Source: Streptomyces sp. CB00455 (GTDB taxonomy: Bacteria > Actinomycetota > Actinomycetes > Streptomycetales > Streptomycetaceae). Taken from it: 64,000 nucleotides of DNA. The notes below the pieces were generated by a model. That model was not told the DNA's origin. It saw nothing but the letters and a program-made list of their open reading frames with translations, and ran no database searches. The stretch covers positions 186,102-250,101 of the forward strand of contig NZ_LIVQ01000003.1 of assembly GCF_001905445.1 (NCBI RefSeq), given 5' to 3'. Of the stretch, positions 1-9,059 are shown one piece after another (position 1 is the stretch's first letter; each line of letters opens with the position of its first letter). The translations under genes and the position numbers were made by a program.

Positions 1-191
1 TCGTCCTGATCCCGGCCAAGCTGGCCTTCCTCCAGGACTACCAGCTGCTCGGCTTCGGCATCGCCCTCATCCTGCTCATGCGCTTCCGCCCCGAAGGCCT
101 CATCGCCAACAAGCGCGCGAAGCTCGAGTACCACGACGACACCGCTGACCAGGTCCCCGCGGACCTGGCCACCGCCAAGGCGGGGGCATAA
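1..191 (+). CDS. livM: Branched-chain amino-acid ABC transporter permease LivM, C-terminal end (partial)
   Basis: Only the last 62 codons are inside the window (codons start at base 3, TAA at 189-191). The visible protein is a hydrophobic helix followed by a short polar tail. It ends in the Arg-Phe-Arg-Pro-Glu-Gly-Leu segment that typically closes the last membrane helix of LivM/LivH-type permeases. The ATPase gene livG follows after 5 bases, so this is the upstream permease of a liv operon importing leucine, isoleucine and valine or related amino acids. The assignment depends mainly on this context plus the tail motif. Confidence 0.8.
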   Translation, partial: VLIPAKLAFLQDYQLLGFGIALILLMRFRPEGLIANKRAKLEYHDDTADQVPADLATAKAGA

Positions 192-196
192 CGGCC

Positions 197-1221
<1,025 letters not shown>

Positions 1222-1225
<4 letters not shown>

Positions 1226-1938
1226 CCGCACTGCTCAAGGTCGAAGACCTCAAAGTCGCCTACGGCAAGATCGAAGCCGTCAAGGGGATCTCCTTCGAAG
1301 TCAACGAGGGCGAGATCGTCTGCCTCGTCGGCACCAACGGCGCCGGCAAGACGACCACGCTGCGCACCCTCTCCGGGCTCCTCAAGCCCAGCGGCGGCAG
1401 CGTCACCTTCGACGGCAACCCGCTGGCCAACGTCCCCGCCCACAAGATCGTCGCCATGAAGCTGGCCCACTCCCCCGAGGGCCGCCACATCTTCCCCCGG
1501 CTGACCATCACCGAAAACCTCCAGCTCGGCGCGTTCCTGCGCACCGACAAGGAGGGCATCGAGAAGGACATCCAGCGCGCCTACGACCTCTTCCCCATCC
1601 TGGGAGAGCGCCGCAAGCAGGCCGCCGGCACCCTCTCGGGCGGCGAGCAGCAGATGCTCGCCATGGGCCGCGCGCTCATGTGCCAGCCCAAGCTGCTCAT
1701 GCTGGACGAGCCCTCCATGGGCCTGTCCCCGCTCATGATGCAGAAGATCATGGCGACCATCTCCGAGCTCAAGGCCACCGGGACCACCATCCTGCTGGTC
1801 GAGCAGAACGCGCAGGCGGCGCTGTCGCTGGCCGACCGCGCGCACGTCATGGAGATCGGCAAGATCGTGCTCTCCGGCACCGGCCAGGAGCTGCTCCACA
1901 ACGAGGACGTCCGCAAGGCCTACCTCGGCGAGGACTGA
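1222..1938 (+). CDS. livF: Branched-chain amino-acid ABC transporter ATP-binding protein LivF
   Basis: Second ATPase of the liv importer, 238 aa, the usual LivF length. It has Walker A GTNGAGKT (37-44), ABC signature LSGGEQ (138-143) and Walker [12 protein letters not shown] (158-168), and ends with the Tyr-Leu-Gly-Glu-Asp tail common in LivF. The GTG start lies within the end of livG (GTGA overlap), preceded by GGAGAGG, so translation is coupled. It is the last gene of the operon and is followed within 20 bases by a strong hairpin. Confidence 0.94.
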
Positions 1939-1955
1939 CCGAGCCCGCCAGACCG

Positions 1956-1991
1956 TGAGGCCCGTCTCCCCTCGGGGGGAGACGGGCCTCA
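1956..1991 (+). terminator. Intrinsic terminator of the liv operon
   Basis: A perfect 16-bp inverted repeat (1956-1971 with 1976-1991) with a 4-base TCGG loop starts 17 bases after the livF stop. There is no U-run, as is usual for Streptomyces hairpin terminators. Confidence 0.85.
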
Positions 1992-2076
1992 CGCACGTCC
2001 GGACACCGCCGGCCCCTCCCCCCGGACAGGTCGCCGCCCACTCCGGTCCCGCCCCGGCCACCCCCCGCCACCTCGG

Positions 2077-2082
2077 TAAGGT
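2077..2082 (+). promoter_or_regulatory. Possible -10 element upstream of nadE
   Basis: TAAGGT fits the actinobacterial -10 pattern TAnnnT and lies 40 bases before the nadE GTG. The same ten bases, CGGTAAGGTG, recur upstream of the tRNA at 3731. No clear -35 is seen, so this is tentative. Confidence 0.3.
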
Positions 2083-2122
2083 GGCCGCGACAGCACCACA
2101 CCCACGGGAACGAGGAGCAGAC

Positions 2123-2956
2123 GTGAGCGAGCCGGCGACCATCGCCCAGCAGGAGGAGATCGCCCGGGAACTGGAGGTCGCCGAGACCTTCGACGCCGCG
2201 CAGGAGATCGAGCGCCGCGTGGCCTTCCTCGCCGAACGCCTGACCACCACCGGGCTGCGCGCCCTCGTCCTCGGCATCAGCGGAGGCGTCGACTCCACCA
2301 CGGCGGGCCGGCTCTGCCAGCTCGCCGTCGAGCGGGCCCGCGCCGCGGGCCACGAGGCGCGCTTCTACGCCATGCGGCTGCCGTACGGCGTCCAGGCCGA
2401 CGAACACCACGCGCAGCTCGCGCTCGCCTTCATCCGGGCCGACCGCGTCCTGACCGTGGACATCAAGCCCGCGAGCGACGCCGCGCTCGACGCAGCGCTG
2501 GCCGCCGACGTCACCTTCCGCGACGCGCACCACCAGGACTTCGCCCACGGCAACATCAAGGCCCGCCAGCGCATGATCGCCCAGTACGCGGTCGCGGGCG
2601 CCCACGACGGCCTGGTCGTCGGCACCGACCACGCCGCCGAGGCCGTCTCCGGCTTCTTCACCAAGTTCGGCGACGGCGCCGCGGACCTGGTCCCGCTGAC
2701 CGGCCTGACCAAGCGCCGGGTGCGCGCCGTCGCGGACGCGCTGGGGGCGCCCGCCGAGCTCGTGTGGAAGGTCCCGACGGCCGACCTGGAGACCCTCGAC
2801 CCGGGCAAGGCCGACGAGGACGCCCTCGGCGTGACCTACGACGAGATCGACGACTTCCTGGAGGGCAAGCCGGTGGACGAGCGGGCCTTTGCGACCATCG
2901 TCCGCCGCTACCGCCTCACCGACCACAAGCGCCGGCTGCCCATCGCCCCGCGGTAG
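2123..2956 (+). CDS. nadE: Ammonia-dependent NAD(+) synthetase NadE
   Basis: Catalyses the last step of NAD synthesis, amidating deamido-NAD+ with ammonia through an adenylate. The ATP-pyrophosphatase P-loop SGGVDSTT is at residues 53-60. At 277 aa the protein matches the short, NH3-dependent NadE type without an N-terminal glutaminase domain. The C-terminus ends in the Asp-His-Lys-Arg-Arg-Leu-Pro motif common in the family. The reading frame stays open upstream to 1955, but that part runs through the liv terminator. The GTG at 2123, with GAGGAG at 2112-2117, is the sensible start. It is monocistronic, between the liv terminator and a double hairpin facing the convergent regulator gene. Confidence 0.95.
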   Translation: MSEPATIAQQEEIARELEVAETFDAAQEIERRVAFLAERLTTTGLRALVLGISGGVDSTTAGRLCQLAVERARAAGHEARFYAMRLPYGVQADEHHAQLALAFIRADRVLTVDIKPASDAALDAALAADVTFRDAHHQDFAHGNIKARQRMIAQYAVAGAHDGLVVGTDHAAEAVSGFFTKFGDGAADLVPLTGLTKRRVRAVADALGAPAELVWKVPTADLETLDPGKADEDALGVTYDEIDDFLEGKPVDERAFATIVRRYRLTDHKRRLPIAPR

Positions 2957-2963
2957 GGAGCCC

Positions 2964-3015
2964 GCCGGCCGGGCGGCCGAGCCCGGCCGGCGCCCTGCCC
3001 GAGTCCGGGCAGGGC
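2964..3015. terminator. Tandem hairpins between convergent nadE and the ANTAR regulator
   Basis: Two adjacent inverted repeats are seen: an 11-bp stem at 2964-2974/2981-2991 with a 6-base loop, and a 9-bp stem at 2992-3000/3007-3015. Both lie in the 66-base gap between two convergent stops, so they probably terminate transcription from both sides. Confidence 0.8.
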
Positions 3016-3022
3016 AGGGCAG

Positions 3023-3676
3023 CTAGCCCTTGGCGGCGTTCTTCTTCTCCTCGGCGTCCTCGATGACCGCCTCGGCGACCTGCTGCATGGACATGCGGCG
3101 GTCCATGGAGGTCTTCTGGATCCAGCGGAACGCGGCCGGCTCGGTGAGCCCGTACTGGGTCTGCAGGATGCTCTTGGCCCGGTCCACGAGCTTGCGGGTC
3201 TCCAGGCGGAGCGAGAGGTCGGCGACCTCCTTCTCCAGCGCCTTCAGTTCGGCGAAGCGGGAGACGGCCATCTCGATGGCCGGTACGACGTCGCTCTTGC
3301 TGAACGGCTTCACGAGGTACGCCATGGCACCGGCGTCGCGGGCCCGCTCGACGAGGTCGCGCTGCGAGAAGGCGGTGAGCATCAGCACGGGGGCGATGGA
3401 CTCCTCCGCGATCTTCTCGGCGGCGGAGATCCCGTCCAGGACGGGCATCTTCACGTCGAGGATGACGAGGTCCGGACGGTGCTCGCGCGCCAGCTCGACG
3501 GCCGTCTGGCCGTCCCCGGCCTCGCCGACGACGCAGTACCCTTCCTCCTCCAGCATCTCCTTCAGGTCCAGGCGGATGAGCGCCTCGTCCTCGGCGATGA
3601 CGACGCGAGTCGTCAGCGGCGGAACGTGCGACTGGTCGGCGTCGGGCGTGGGCGTCGACTCGTGCTCGGCGGTCAC
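3023..3676 (-). CDS. pdtaR: ANTAR-domain response regulator (PdtaR-like antiterminator)
   Basis: 217-aa regulator with an N-terminal receiver domain (about residues 24-140) and a C-terminal ANTAR RNA-binding domain (about 150-207). The receiver has the acidic pocket Asp30, phosphoacceptor Asp74 in VILDVKMP, Thr101 and Lys123 in LVKPF. ANTAR regulators bind paired hairpins in nascent RNA and prevent termination. The closest known arrangement is PdtaR (Rv1626), partner of the sensor PdtaS; no kinase gene is visible here. The frame is open back to 3820, but that part would cover the tRNA gene. The GTG at 3676 has an AAGGAG Shine-Dalgarno 6 bases upstream and is the likely start. The first 20 residues are Pro/Asp/Thr-rich and variable-looking. 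Confidence 0.92.
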   Translation of the reverse strand: MTAEHESTPTPDADQSHVPPLTTRVVIAEDEALIRLDLKEMLEEEGYCVVGEAGDGQTAVELAREHRPDLVILDVKMPVLDGISAAEKIAEESIAPVLMLTAFSQRDLVERARDAGAMAYLVKPFSKSDVVPAIEMAVSRFAELKALEKEVADLSLRLETRKLVDRAKSILQTQYGLTEPAAFRWIQKTSMDRRMSMQQVAEAVIEDAEEKKNAAKG

Positions 3677-3775
3677 GGGGGGCTCCTTGATGCGGGGCGT
3701 TACTGCTCCCCCGAGCCTACCCAGCTGCGGTAAGGTGGTCAGGCAGCGGGTCGGGGTTAACCTTGGATTCGCGGG

Positions 3776-3850
3776 GCCCCGGTAGCCCAATTGGCAGCAG
3801 GCAATGGATTCAAAACCCATTCAGTGTCGGTTCGAGTCCGACCCGGGGCA
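3776..3850 (+). tRNA. tRNA with anticodon CAA (nominally Leu), class I architecture
   Basis: The 75 bases fold into a cloverleaf. The acceptor stem has 7 pairs (GCCCCGG/CCGGGGC) with discriminator A. The D-arm has the GG pair, and the T-arm GTCGG/CCGAC closes loop TTCGAGT. The 7-base anticodon loop TTCAAAA gives anticodon CAA, which reads UUG. The last anticodon-stem pair is an A-C mismatch. The variable loop is only about 5 bases, whereas normal bacterial tRNA-Leu is class II with a long variable arm. CCA is not encoded. A TAAGGT -10-like element lies 40 bases upstream at 3731-3736. The decoding assignment follows the anticodon; the true charging identity is uncertain. Confidence 0.85.
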
Positions 3851-3960
3851 CTTTTCCTTCCTTTCCAAGGTCACGCGTAAATGCGTGACCTTCACTCTTT
3901 TCAGCGGCGCAGAGTCGACATGCGCGACGTGGGCGGAACGCGCGCGGCAACGTCGCGCGC

Positions 3961-4707
3961 ATGTACGACATGGACACCCGCAAGCGCGCCCTTGCACTCC
4001 TGAGCAGCGGCCGCAGCATGAACTCGGTCAGCAGGGAAACGGGTATATCCCGCGCCGCGATCCGCGCCTGGCGCGTCCGCGTCGAACCCCTCTGCCGTCC
4101 CGATCAGACCGCACCCTGCACGGGACCGGCCGACAGGGCCGCCTACGCCTATCTCCTCGGTCTCTACCTCGGCGACGGCTGCATAAGCTCACACCCGCAC
4201 GGCGGCCACTACCTCCGTATCGCCTGCGCAGACGCCTGGCCCGGCCTCATCGAACAATGCCGCGCAGCGATCCTGGCGGTCCGCCCGTCCGACAAGGTGC
4301 ACGTCCTTCAGCGCCAAGGCTGCGTCAACGTGACCAGTTACGGGCGCCACTGGACGTGCCTGTTCCCGCAGCACGGGCCGGGCAGGAAGCACGAGCGGCG
4401 CATCGCCCTCGAACCATGGCAACAGGAGATCGTGGACACGTACCCCTGGGAGTTCGTCCGGGGACTGATCCACTCCGACGGCTGCCGGATCACCAACTGG
4501 ACCGTCCGTAACGGCAAACGGTACGAGTACCCGCGGTACTTCTTCACCAACAGGTCGGACGACATCCGCAGGCTCTGCACGGACACCCTCGACAAGGTCG
4601 GCGTCCGGTGGACGATCCTCGCGCGCGGGAGCGACCCCCTCAACGTGTCCGTCGCGCGCAAGGACTCCGTCGCCCTCATGGACGCCCACATCGGGCCCAA
4701 GCACTAG
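3961..4707 (+). CDS. tRNA-adjacent LAGLIDADG-type endonuclease-like protein with N-terminal HTH
   Basis: 248-aa protein. Residues about 5-41 look like a Hin/Sin3-type helix-turn-helix (repeated Ser, Thr-Gly-Ile-Ser, then an Ala-Trp helix). Two LAGLIDADG-like helices follow, YLLGLYLGDG at 64-73 and FVRGLIHSDG at 165-174, each ending in the acidic Asp-Gly expected for metal binding. The spacing of about 100 residues fits a two-repeat monomeric homing endonuclease. It starts 110 bases after the tRNA on the same strand. There is no clear Shine-Dalgarno, and ATG 3961 or 3970 are both possible. No intron or intein host is visible, so it is free-standing. It could be an active nuclease or a co-opted DNA-binding regulator, as WhiA is. 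Confidence 0.75.
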   Translation: MYDMDTRKRALALLSSGRSMNSVSRETGISRAAIRAWRVRVEPLCRPDQTAPCTGPADRAAYAYLLGLYLGDGCISSHPHGGHYLRIACADAWPGLIEQCRAAILAVRPSDKVHVLQRQGCVNVTSYGRHWTCLFPQHGPGRKHERRIALEPWQQEIVDTYPWEFVRGLIHSDGCRITNWTVRNGKRYEYPRYFFTNRSDDIRRLCTDTLDKVGVRWTILARGSDPLNVSVARKDSVALMDAHIGPKH

Positions 4708-4798
4708 GGGAGGCCGCCGGGACCTGGAGTCGGCCGAGGGTGAGGCGTACGGGGGACGGGAGGGGACCCGCAGGCGTCGTCGGGCGGGCGGCCGGTGT

Positions 4799-4826
4799 CC
4801 GCGTCGGGCGGTGCGGCCCGACGCGG
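4799..4826 (-). terminator. Hairpin downstream of pyruvate kinase
   Basis: A 10-bp inverted repeat (4799-4808 with 4817-4826) lies 15 bases beyond the pyk stop, between the convergent tRNA-linked gene and pyk. It is probably the pyk terminator. Confidence 0.6.
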
Positions 4827-4840
4827 TGCGGCGGGGCCGG

Positions 4841-6268
4841 CTAGCGGACGGCGTCGCCGATGTGGTGGATGCGGACGAGGTTCGTGGAGCCGGTGACGCC
4901 GGGGGGCGAGCCGGCGGTGATCACGACGACGTCGCCGGGGACGCAGCGACCGATCCGCAGCAGTTCCTCCTCGACCTGGGCGACCATCGCGTCGGTGGAT
5001 TCGACGTGCGGGCCGAGGAAGGTCTCCACGCCCCAGGTGAGGTTCAGCTGGGAGCGGGTGGCCGGGTCGGGCGTGAAGGCGAGCAGCGGGATGGGCGAGC
5101 GGTAGCGGGAGAGCCTGCGGACGGTGTCGCCGCTCTGGGTGAAGGCGACGAGGAACTTCGCGTCGAGGAAGTCGCCCATCTCGGCCGCGGCGCGGGCGAC
5201 GGCTCCGCCCTGGGTGCGCGGCTTGTTGCGGTCGGTCAGCGGCGGCAGCCCCTTGGCGAGGATGTCCTCCTCGGCGGCTTCGACGATGCGGGACATGGTG
5301 CGCACCGTTTCGACCGGGTACTTCCCGACGCTGGTCTCACCGGAGAGCATGACGGCGTCGGTGCCGTCGATGACGGCGTTGGCGACGTCGGATGCCTCGG
5401 CCCGGGTGGGGCGGGAGTTCTCGATCATCGAGTCGAGCATCTGGGTCGCGACGATGACGGGCTTGGCGTTGCGCTTGGCCAGCTTGACGGCGCGCTTCTG
5501 GACGATCGGCACCTGTTCCAGGGGCATTTCGACGCCGAGGTCGCCGCGGGCGACCATGATCCCGTCGAAGGCGGCGACGATGTCGTCGATGTTCTCGACG
5601 GCCTGCGGCTTTTCGATCTTGGCGATGACGGGGAGGCGGCGGCCCTCCTCGTCCATGACGCGGTGGACGTCCTCGATGTCCCGGCCGCTGCGCACGAAGG
5701 AGAGCGCGATGACGTCGGCGCCGGTGCGCAGGGCCCAGCGGAGGTCTTCGATGTCCTTCGCGGAGAGGGCGGGGACGGAGACGGCGACTCCGGGGAGGTT
5801 GAGCCCCTTGTGGTCGGAGACCATGCCGCCTTCGATGACGGTGGTGCGGACGCGCGGGCCGTCGACGGCGGTGACTTCGAGGGTGACGCGGCCGTCGTCC
5901 ACGAGGATGCGCTCGCCGGTGGTCACGTCGGCGGCGAGCCCGTCGTAGGTGGTGCCGCAGGTGTGGCGGTCGCCCTCGTGGTCCTCGACGGTGATGGTGA
6001 ACTCGTCGCCGCGTTCAAGGAGTACGGGGCCTTCGCGAAATCGTCCCAGGCGGATCTTCGGGCCTTGAAGGTCTGCGAGGATGCCGACGCTGCGGCCGGT
6101 TTCGTCGGCGGCCTTGCGCACGCGCTGGTAGCGCTCTTCGTGTTCGGCGTAGGTGCCGTGGCTGAGATTGAGGCGGGCGATGTCCATTCCCGCTTCGACC
6201 AGGGCTTTGATCTGGTCGTATGAGTCGGTGGCGGGGCCCAGGGTACATACGATTTTCGCTCGGCGCAT
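4841..6268 (-). CDS. pyk: Pyruvate kinase
   Basis: Glycolytic enzyme that transfers phosphate from phosphoenolpyruvate to ADP. It is 475 aa, full length for a bacterial type. It begins RRAKIVCTLGPAT, carries the substrate-binding RLNLSHG, the catalytic lysine segment IAKIEKPQAVENID and the metal-binding MVARGDLGVEMP. It ends with the C-terminal allosteric domain, including AFTQSGDT and the family-typical GSTNLVRIHHIGD. The ATG at 6268 starts directly at the conserved N-terminus. The upstream 97 bases are AT-richer than the surroundings and hold its promoter. Confidence 0.97.
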   Translation of the reverse strand: MRRAKIVCTLGPATDSYDQIKALVEAGMDIARLNLSHGTYAEHEERYQRVRKAADETGRSVGILADLQGPKIRLGRFREGPVLLERGDEFTITVEDHEGDRHTCGTTYDGLAADVTTGERILVDDGRVTLEVTAVDGPRVRTTVIEGGMVSDHKGLNLPGVAVSVPALSAKDIEDLRWALRTGADVIALSFVRSGRDIEDVHRVMDEEGRRLPVIAKIEKPQAVENIDDIVAAFDGIMVARGDLGVEMPLEQVPIVQKRAVKLAKRNAKPVIVATQMLDSMIENSRPTRAEASDVANAVIDGTDAVMLSGETSVGKYPVETVRTMSRIVEAAEEDILAKGLPPLTDRNKPRTQGGAVARAAAEMGDFLDAKFLVAFTQSGDTVRRLSRYRSPIPLLAFTPDPATRSQLNLTWGVETFLGPHVESTDAMVAQVEEELLRIGRCVPGDVVVITAGSPPGVTGSTNLVRIHHIGDAVR

Positions 6269-6365
6269 GGGGCGAGCCTATTGCGCTACCAGAGAGTAGG
6301 AAATTGGTTCCGGGTGTCCGCTCAACAACCTTTGGGAAAAAGCTTGTTGACAATTGTTGAATGTG
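6269..6365 (-). promoter_or_regulatory. AT-rich pyk upstream region
   Basis: This stretch is clearly AT-richer than the flanking DNA. It contains a short dyad around ACAATTGT (6350-6357) and a nearby ACAAGCTTTT on the minus strand. It lies between the pyk start and the terminator of the SIMPL gene, so it must carry the pyk promoter. No exact -35/-10 pair can be assigned. Confidence 0.4.
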
Positions 6366-6395
6366 CATGGGGGTGCTCTGATGAGCACCCCCATG
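6366..6395 (-). terminator. Intrinsic terminator after the SIMPL gene
   Basis: A perfect 13-bp stem (6366-6378 with 6383-6395) with a TGAT loop lies about 20 bases beyond the SIMPL stop on the minus strand. It separates that gene from pyk. Confidence 0.8.
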
Positions 6396-6414
6396 GGGTG
6401 ATGTCCGGCTGGGA

Positions 6415-7119
6415 TCAGAGCTCGGGCGGTGTCATGGTGAAGCGGGCGTTCACCTGGGCGTAGACGGTCTGGCGCTGCGGTTCGAGGTCGAGCGCCGGGG
6501 CGCCGGCGTCTTCGGAGCCGCTGAAGGCCATGGTGCGCATCCCGGCGCCGGGTGCGGCGGCCTGGAAGGGGACGGCGTTCTCGGCGCCGAGGTCGGCGAG
6601 TTCGACGAGGGCGGCGAGGCGGGCGCCGAGGGCTTCGGCGTACTCGCGGGCGCGCTGGACGGCTTCGAGGACGGCTTGGCGGCGCGCCTGGCCGTGGGCG
6701 GGCGAGGTGGGGCGCAGGGCCCACCAGGGGCCGTCGACCTGGGTGAGTTCGAGGTCGGCGAGCCGGGTGGTGAGTTCGCCGAGGGTGGTGAAGTCGTTGA
6801 GCTCGGCGGTGATGTGGACGCGGCCGTGGTAGGCGCGGACGCGTTCGCCGCGGCCGTGGCGGGTGAGTTCGGGGGTGATGGAGAAGGCGCCGGTCTCCAG
6901 CTTCTCGACGGGTTCGCCGTAGCTCTTGACGAGGTCGAGGACGGCGTTGTTGCGGCGGGTGAGGTCTTCGAGGGCGCTGCGCCGGTCGGTGCCGCGGGCG
7001 TTGACGGTGATGCCGATGCGGGCGATCTCGGGGTCGACTTCGATACGGGCTTCGCCGCGGACGGCGACGCGGGGGACTTCGGGGGTTCCGTAGGGCTGGT
7101 GCGATGCGTCCTGAGTCAT
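6415..7119 (-). CDS. SIMPL (DUF541) domain protein
   Basis: 234-aa protein with the SIMPL/DUF541 layout. A beta-strand start VAVRGEARIEVDPEIARIGITV (in two parts, residues about 17-38) is followed by the helix with ARGTDRRSALEDL. A central region has ARRQAVLEAVQRAREYAEALG, and a final strand ends VYAQVNARFTM. Most family members are periplasmic or surface proteins of unknown chemistry, but no signal peptide is visible here, so it may be cytoplasmic. It is monocistronic, followed by a strong hairpin, and divergent from the 5'-nucleotidase gene across 150 bases. Confidence 0.85.
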   Translation of the reverse strand: MTQDASHQPYGTPEVPRVAVRGEARIEVDPEIARIGITVNARGTDRRSALEDLTRRNNAVLDLVKSYGEPVEKLETGAFSITPELTRHGRGERVRAYHGRVHITAELNDFTTLGELTTRLADLELTQVDGPWWALRPTSPAHGQARRQAVLEAVQRAREYAEALGARLAALVELADLGAENAVPFQAAAPGAGMRTMAFSGSEDAGAPALDLEPQRQTVYAQVNARFTMTPPEL

Positions 7120-7269
7120 GGTTTCACTGTCCCACTGGTCGCCCTCGGGCCGGTACGGGTGTGGTCATCGGATCGAAACCTGGCGGGGGTGTTGCCGGCC
7201 GTTACCGCTGGGTCAGAATCTACGCGCGCTGTCTACGCGCGTTGTTCGGGTCTCACAAGGGGAGATGGC

Positions 7270-9054
7270 ATGGCGTTCGACCGCAGGACTTTTCTGGGCA
7301 CGACGGCCGCGACGGGTGCGGCCGTGGCGTTGACGGGGGCTGCGGGTGCCCCGGCTGCCGCGCAGCCGGGGCCGCGGACGTACTCGTTCACGGTGATGGG
7401 CACGACCGATCTGCACGGGAACGTCTTCAACTGGGACTACTTCACCGACAAGGAGTTCGACGACAAGGCGCACAACGACGTCGGCCTGGCGAAGATCTCG
7501 ACCTTGGTGGACCAGGTGCGGGCGGAGAAGGGGCGGTGCAACACGCTGCTGATCGACGCCGGTGACACGATCCAGGGCACGCAGCTCTCGTACTACTACG
7601 CGAAGGTGGACCCGATCACGGCGCGCCGTGGCCCGGTGCATCCGATGGCGCAGGCGATGAACGCGATCGGCTATGACGCTGCGGCGCTGGGGAACCACGA
7701 GTTCAACTACGGCATCCCGGTGCTGCGCAAGTTCGAGGAGCAGTGCGACTTCCCGCTGCTGGGGGCGAACGCGCTGGACGCGAAGACGCTGCGGCCGGCC
7801 TTCGCGCCGTACAGCATGCACCGGCTGCGGACTCCGCACGGGCGGGACGTGAAGGTGGCGGTGCTGGGGCTGACGAACCCGGGCATCGCGATCTGGGACA
7901 AGGCGAACGTGCAGGGGAAGATGACGTTCCCGGGTCTGGAGGAGCAGGCGGCGAAGTACGTGCCGAAGCTGCGTTCGATGGGTGCCGATGTGGTGATCGT
8001 GTCCGCGCACTCCGGTTCGAGCGGTACCTCTTCCTACGGGGACCAGCTGCCGTACATCGAGAACGCGGCGGCCCTGGTGGCGGAGCAGGTGCCGGGGATC
8101 GACGCGATCCTGGTGGGGCACGCGCACACGGAGATCCCCGAGTACCGGGTGAAGAACAAGGCGACCGGCAAGGACGTCGTGCTGTCGGAGCCGCTGAAGT
8201 GGGGTCAGCGGCTGACGCTGTTCGACTTCGAGCTGACGTGGTCGAAGGGCTGCTGGTCGGTGGCGAAGGTCGGGGCGCGGGTGCTGAACTCCAACACGGC
8301 CGCCGAGGACCCGAAGATCACCCGGCTGCTGTCGGACGAGCACCGCAAGGTCGTGGCGTACGTCAACCAGGTGATCGGTACGTCGACGCAGGCGATGTCC
8401 TCGGCGGACGGGCCGGTGAAGGACGTCGCGATCATCGACCTGATCAGCCACGTCCAGGCGGAGACGGTCAAGGGGGCGCTGGCGGGCACGGAGTGGGCGG
8501 CGCTGCCGGTGCTGTCGCAGGCTTCGTGCTTCTCGCGGACGGCGTCGATCCCGGCCGGGCAGGTGACGATCAGGGACGCGGCGGGCCTGTACCCCTTCGA
8601 GAACAGCCTGGAGGCGCGGCTGCTCACGGGGGCGCAGCTGAAGGACTACCTGGAGTACTCGGCGCGGTACTACGTGCGGACGGCGCCGGGCGACGTGGTG
8701 GATCCGGCGAAGCTGACCAACTCCGAGGGCACGCCGGACTACAACTACGACGCGGTGTACGGGCTGTCGTACGACATCGACATCGCGCAGCCGGCCGGTT
8801 CGCGGATCGCGGGGCTGTCGTTCCAGGGGAAGCCGGTGGATCCGGCGGCGCAGTTCGTGCTGGCGGTGAACAACTACCGGGCTTCGGGCGGCGGCAACTT
8901 CCCGCACGTGCCGCAGGCCAGGCAGTTGTGGGCGAACTCGGACGAGATCCGTAACACGATCATCCAGTGGGTGAAGGCGAAGGGGACGGTGGACCCGGCG
9001 CAGTTCGCCACGGTGGACTGGCGGTTGACGCGCGGGGGCGTGCCGGTCTTCTAG
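7270..9054 (+). CDS. Tat-exported bifunctional 5'-nucleotidase / 2',3'-cyclic nucleotide phosphodiesterase
   Basis: 594 aa. The N-terminus DRRTFLG (residues 4-10), followed by an Ala/Gly hydrophobic stretch and AAAQP, is a twin-arginine signal, so the enzyme is exported folded. The metallophosphatase domain shows GTTDLHGN (44-51), a GDTIQG motif, GNHEFNYG and GHAHTEIP, which bind the dinuclear metal centre. The C-terminal 5'-nucleotidase domain has YPFENSLEARLLTG and the terminal NNYRASGGGNFP substrate-binding segment. It would scavenge phosphate and nucleosides outside the cell. The frame is open much further upstream, but ATG 7270 has AAGGGGAG just before it and starts the Tat signal. Confidence 0.93.
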   Translation: MAFDRRTFLGTTAATGAAVALTGAAGAPAAAQPGPRTYSFTVMGTTDLHGNVFNWDYFTDKEFDDKAHNDVGLAKISTLVDQVRAEKGRCNTLLIDAGDTIQGTQLSYYYAKVDPITARRGPVHPMAQAMNAIGYDAAALGNHEFNYGIPVLRKFEEQCDFPLLGANALDAKTLRPAFAPYSMHRLRTPHGRDVKVAVLGLTNPGIAIWDKANVQGKMTFPGLEEQAAKYVPKLRSMGADVVIVSAHSGSSGTSSYGDQLPYIENAAALVAEQVPGIDAILVGHAHTEIPEYRVKNKATGKDVVLSEPLKWGQRLTLFDFELTWSKGCWSVAKVGARVLNSNTAAEDPKITRLLSDEHRKVVAYVNQVIGTSTQAMSSADGPVKDVAIIDLISHVQAETVKGALAGTEWAALPVLSQASCFSRTASIPAGQVTIRDAAGLYPFENSLEARLLTGAQLKDYLEYSARYYVRTAPGDVVDPAKLTNSEGTPDYNYDAVYGLSYDIDIAQPAGSRIAGLSFQGKPVDPAAQFVLAVNNYRASGGGNFPHVPQARQLWANSDEIRNTIIQWVKAKGTVDPAQFATVDWRLTRGGVPVF

Positions 9055-9059
9055 CAGCC

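Noticed and set aside
3677..3820. Upstream extension of the ANTAR regulator gene
   Set aside because: It would translate through the tRNA gene on the other strand. GTG 3676 has a good AAGGAG and gives the expected protein.
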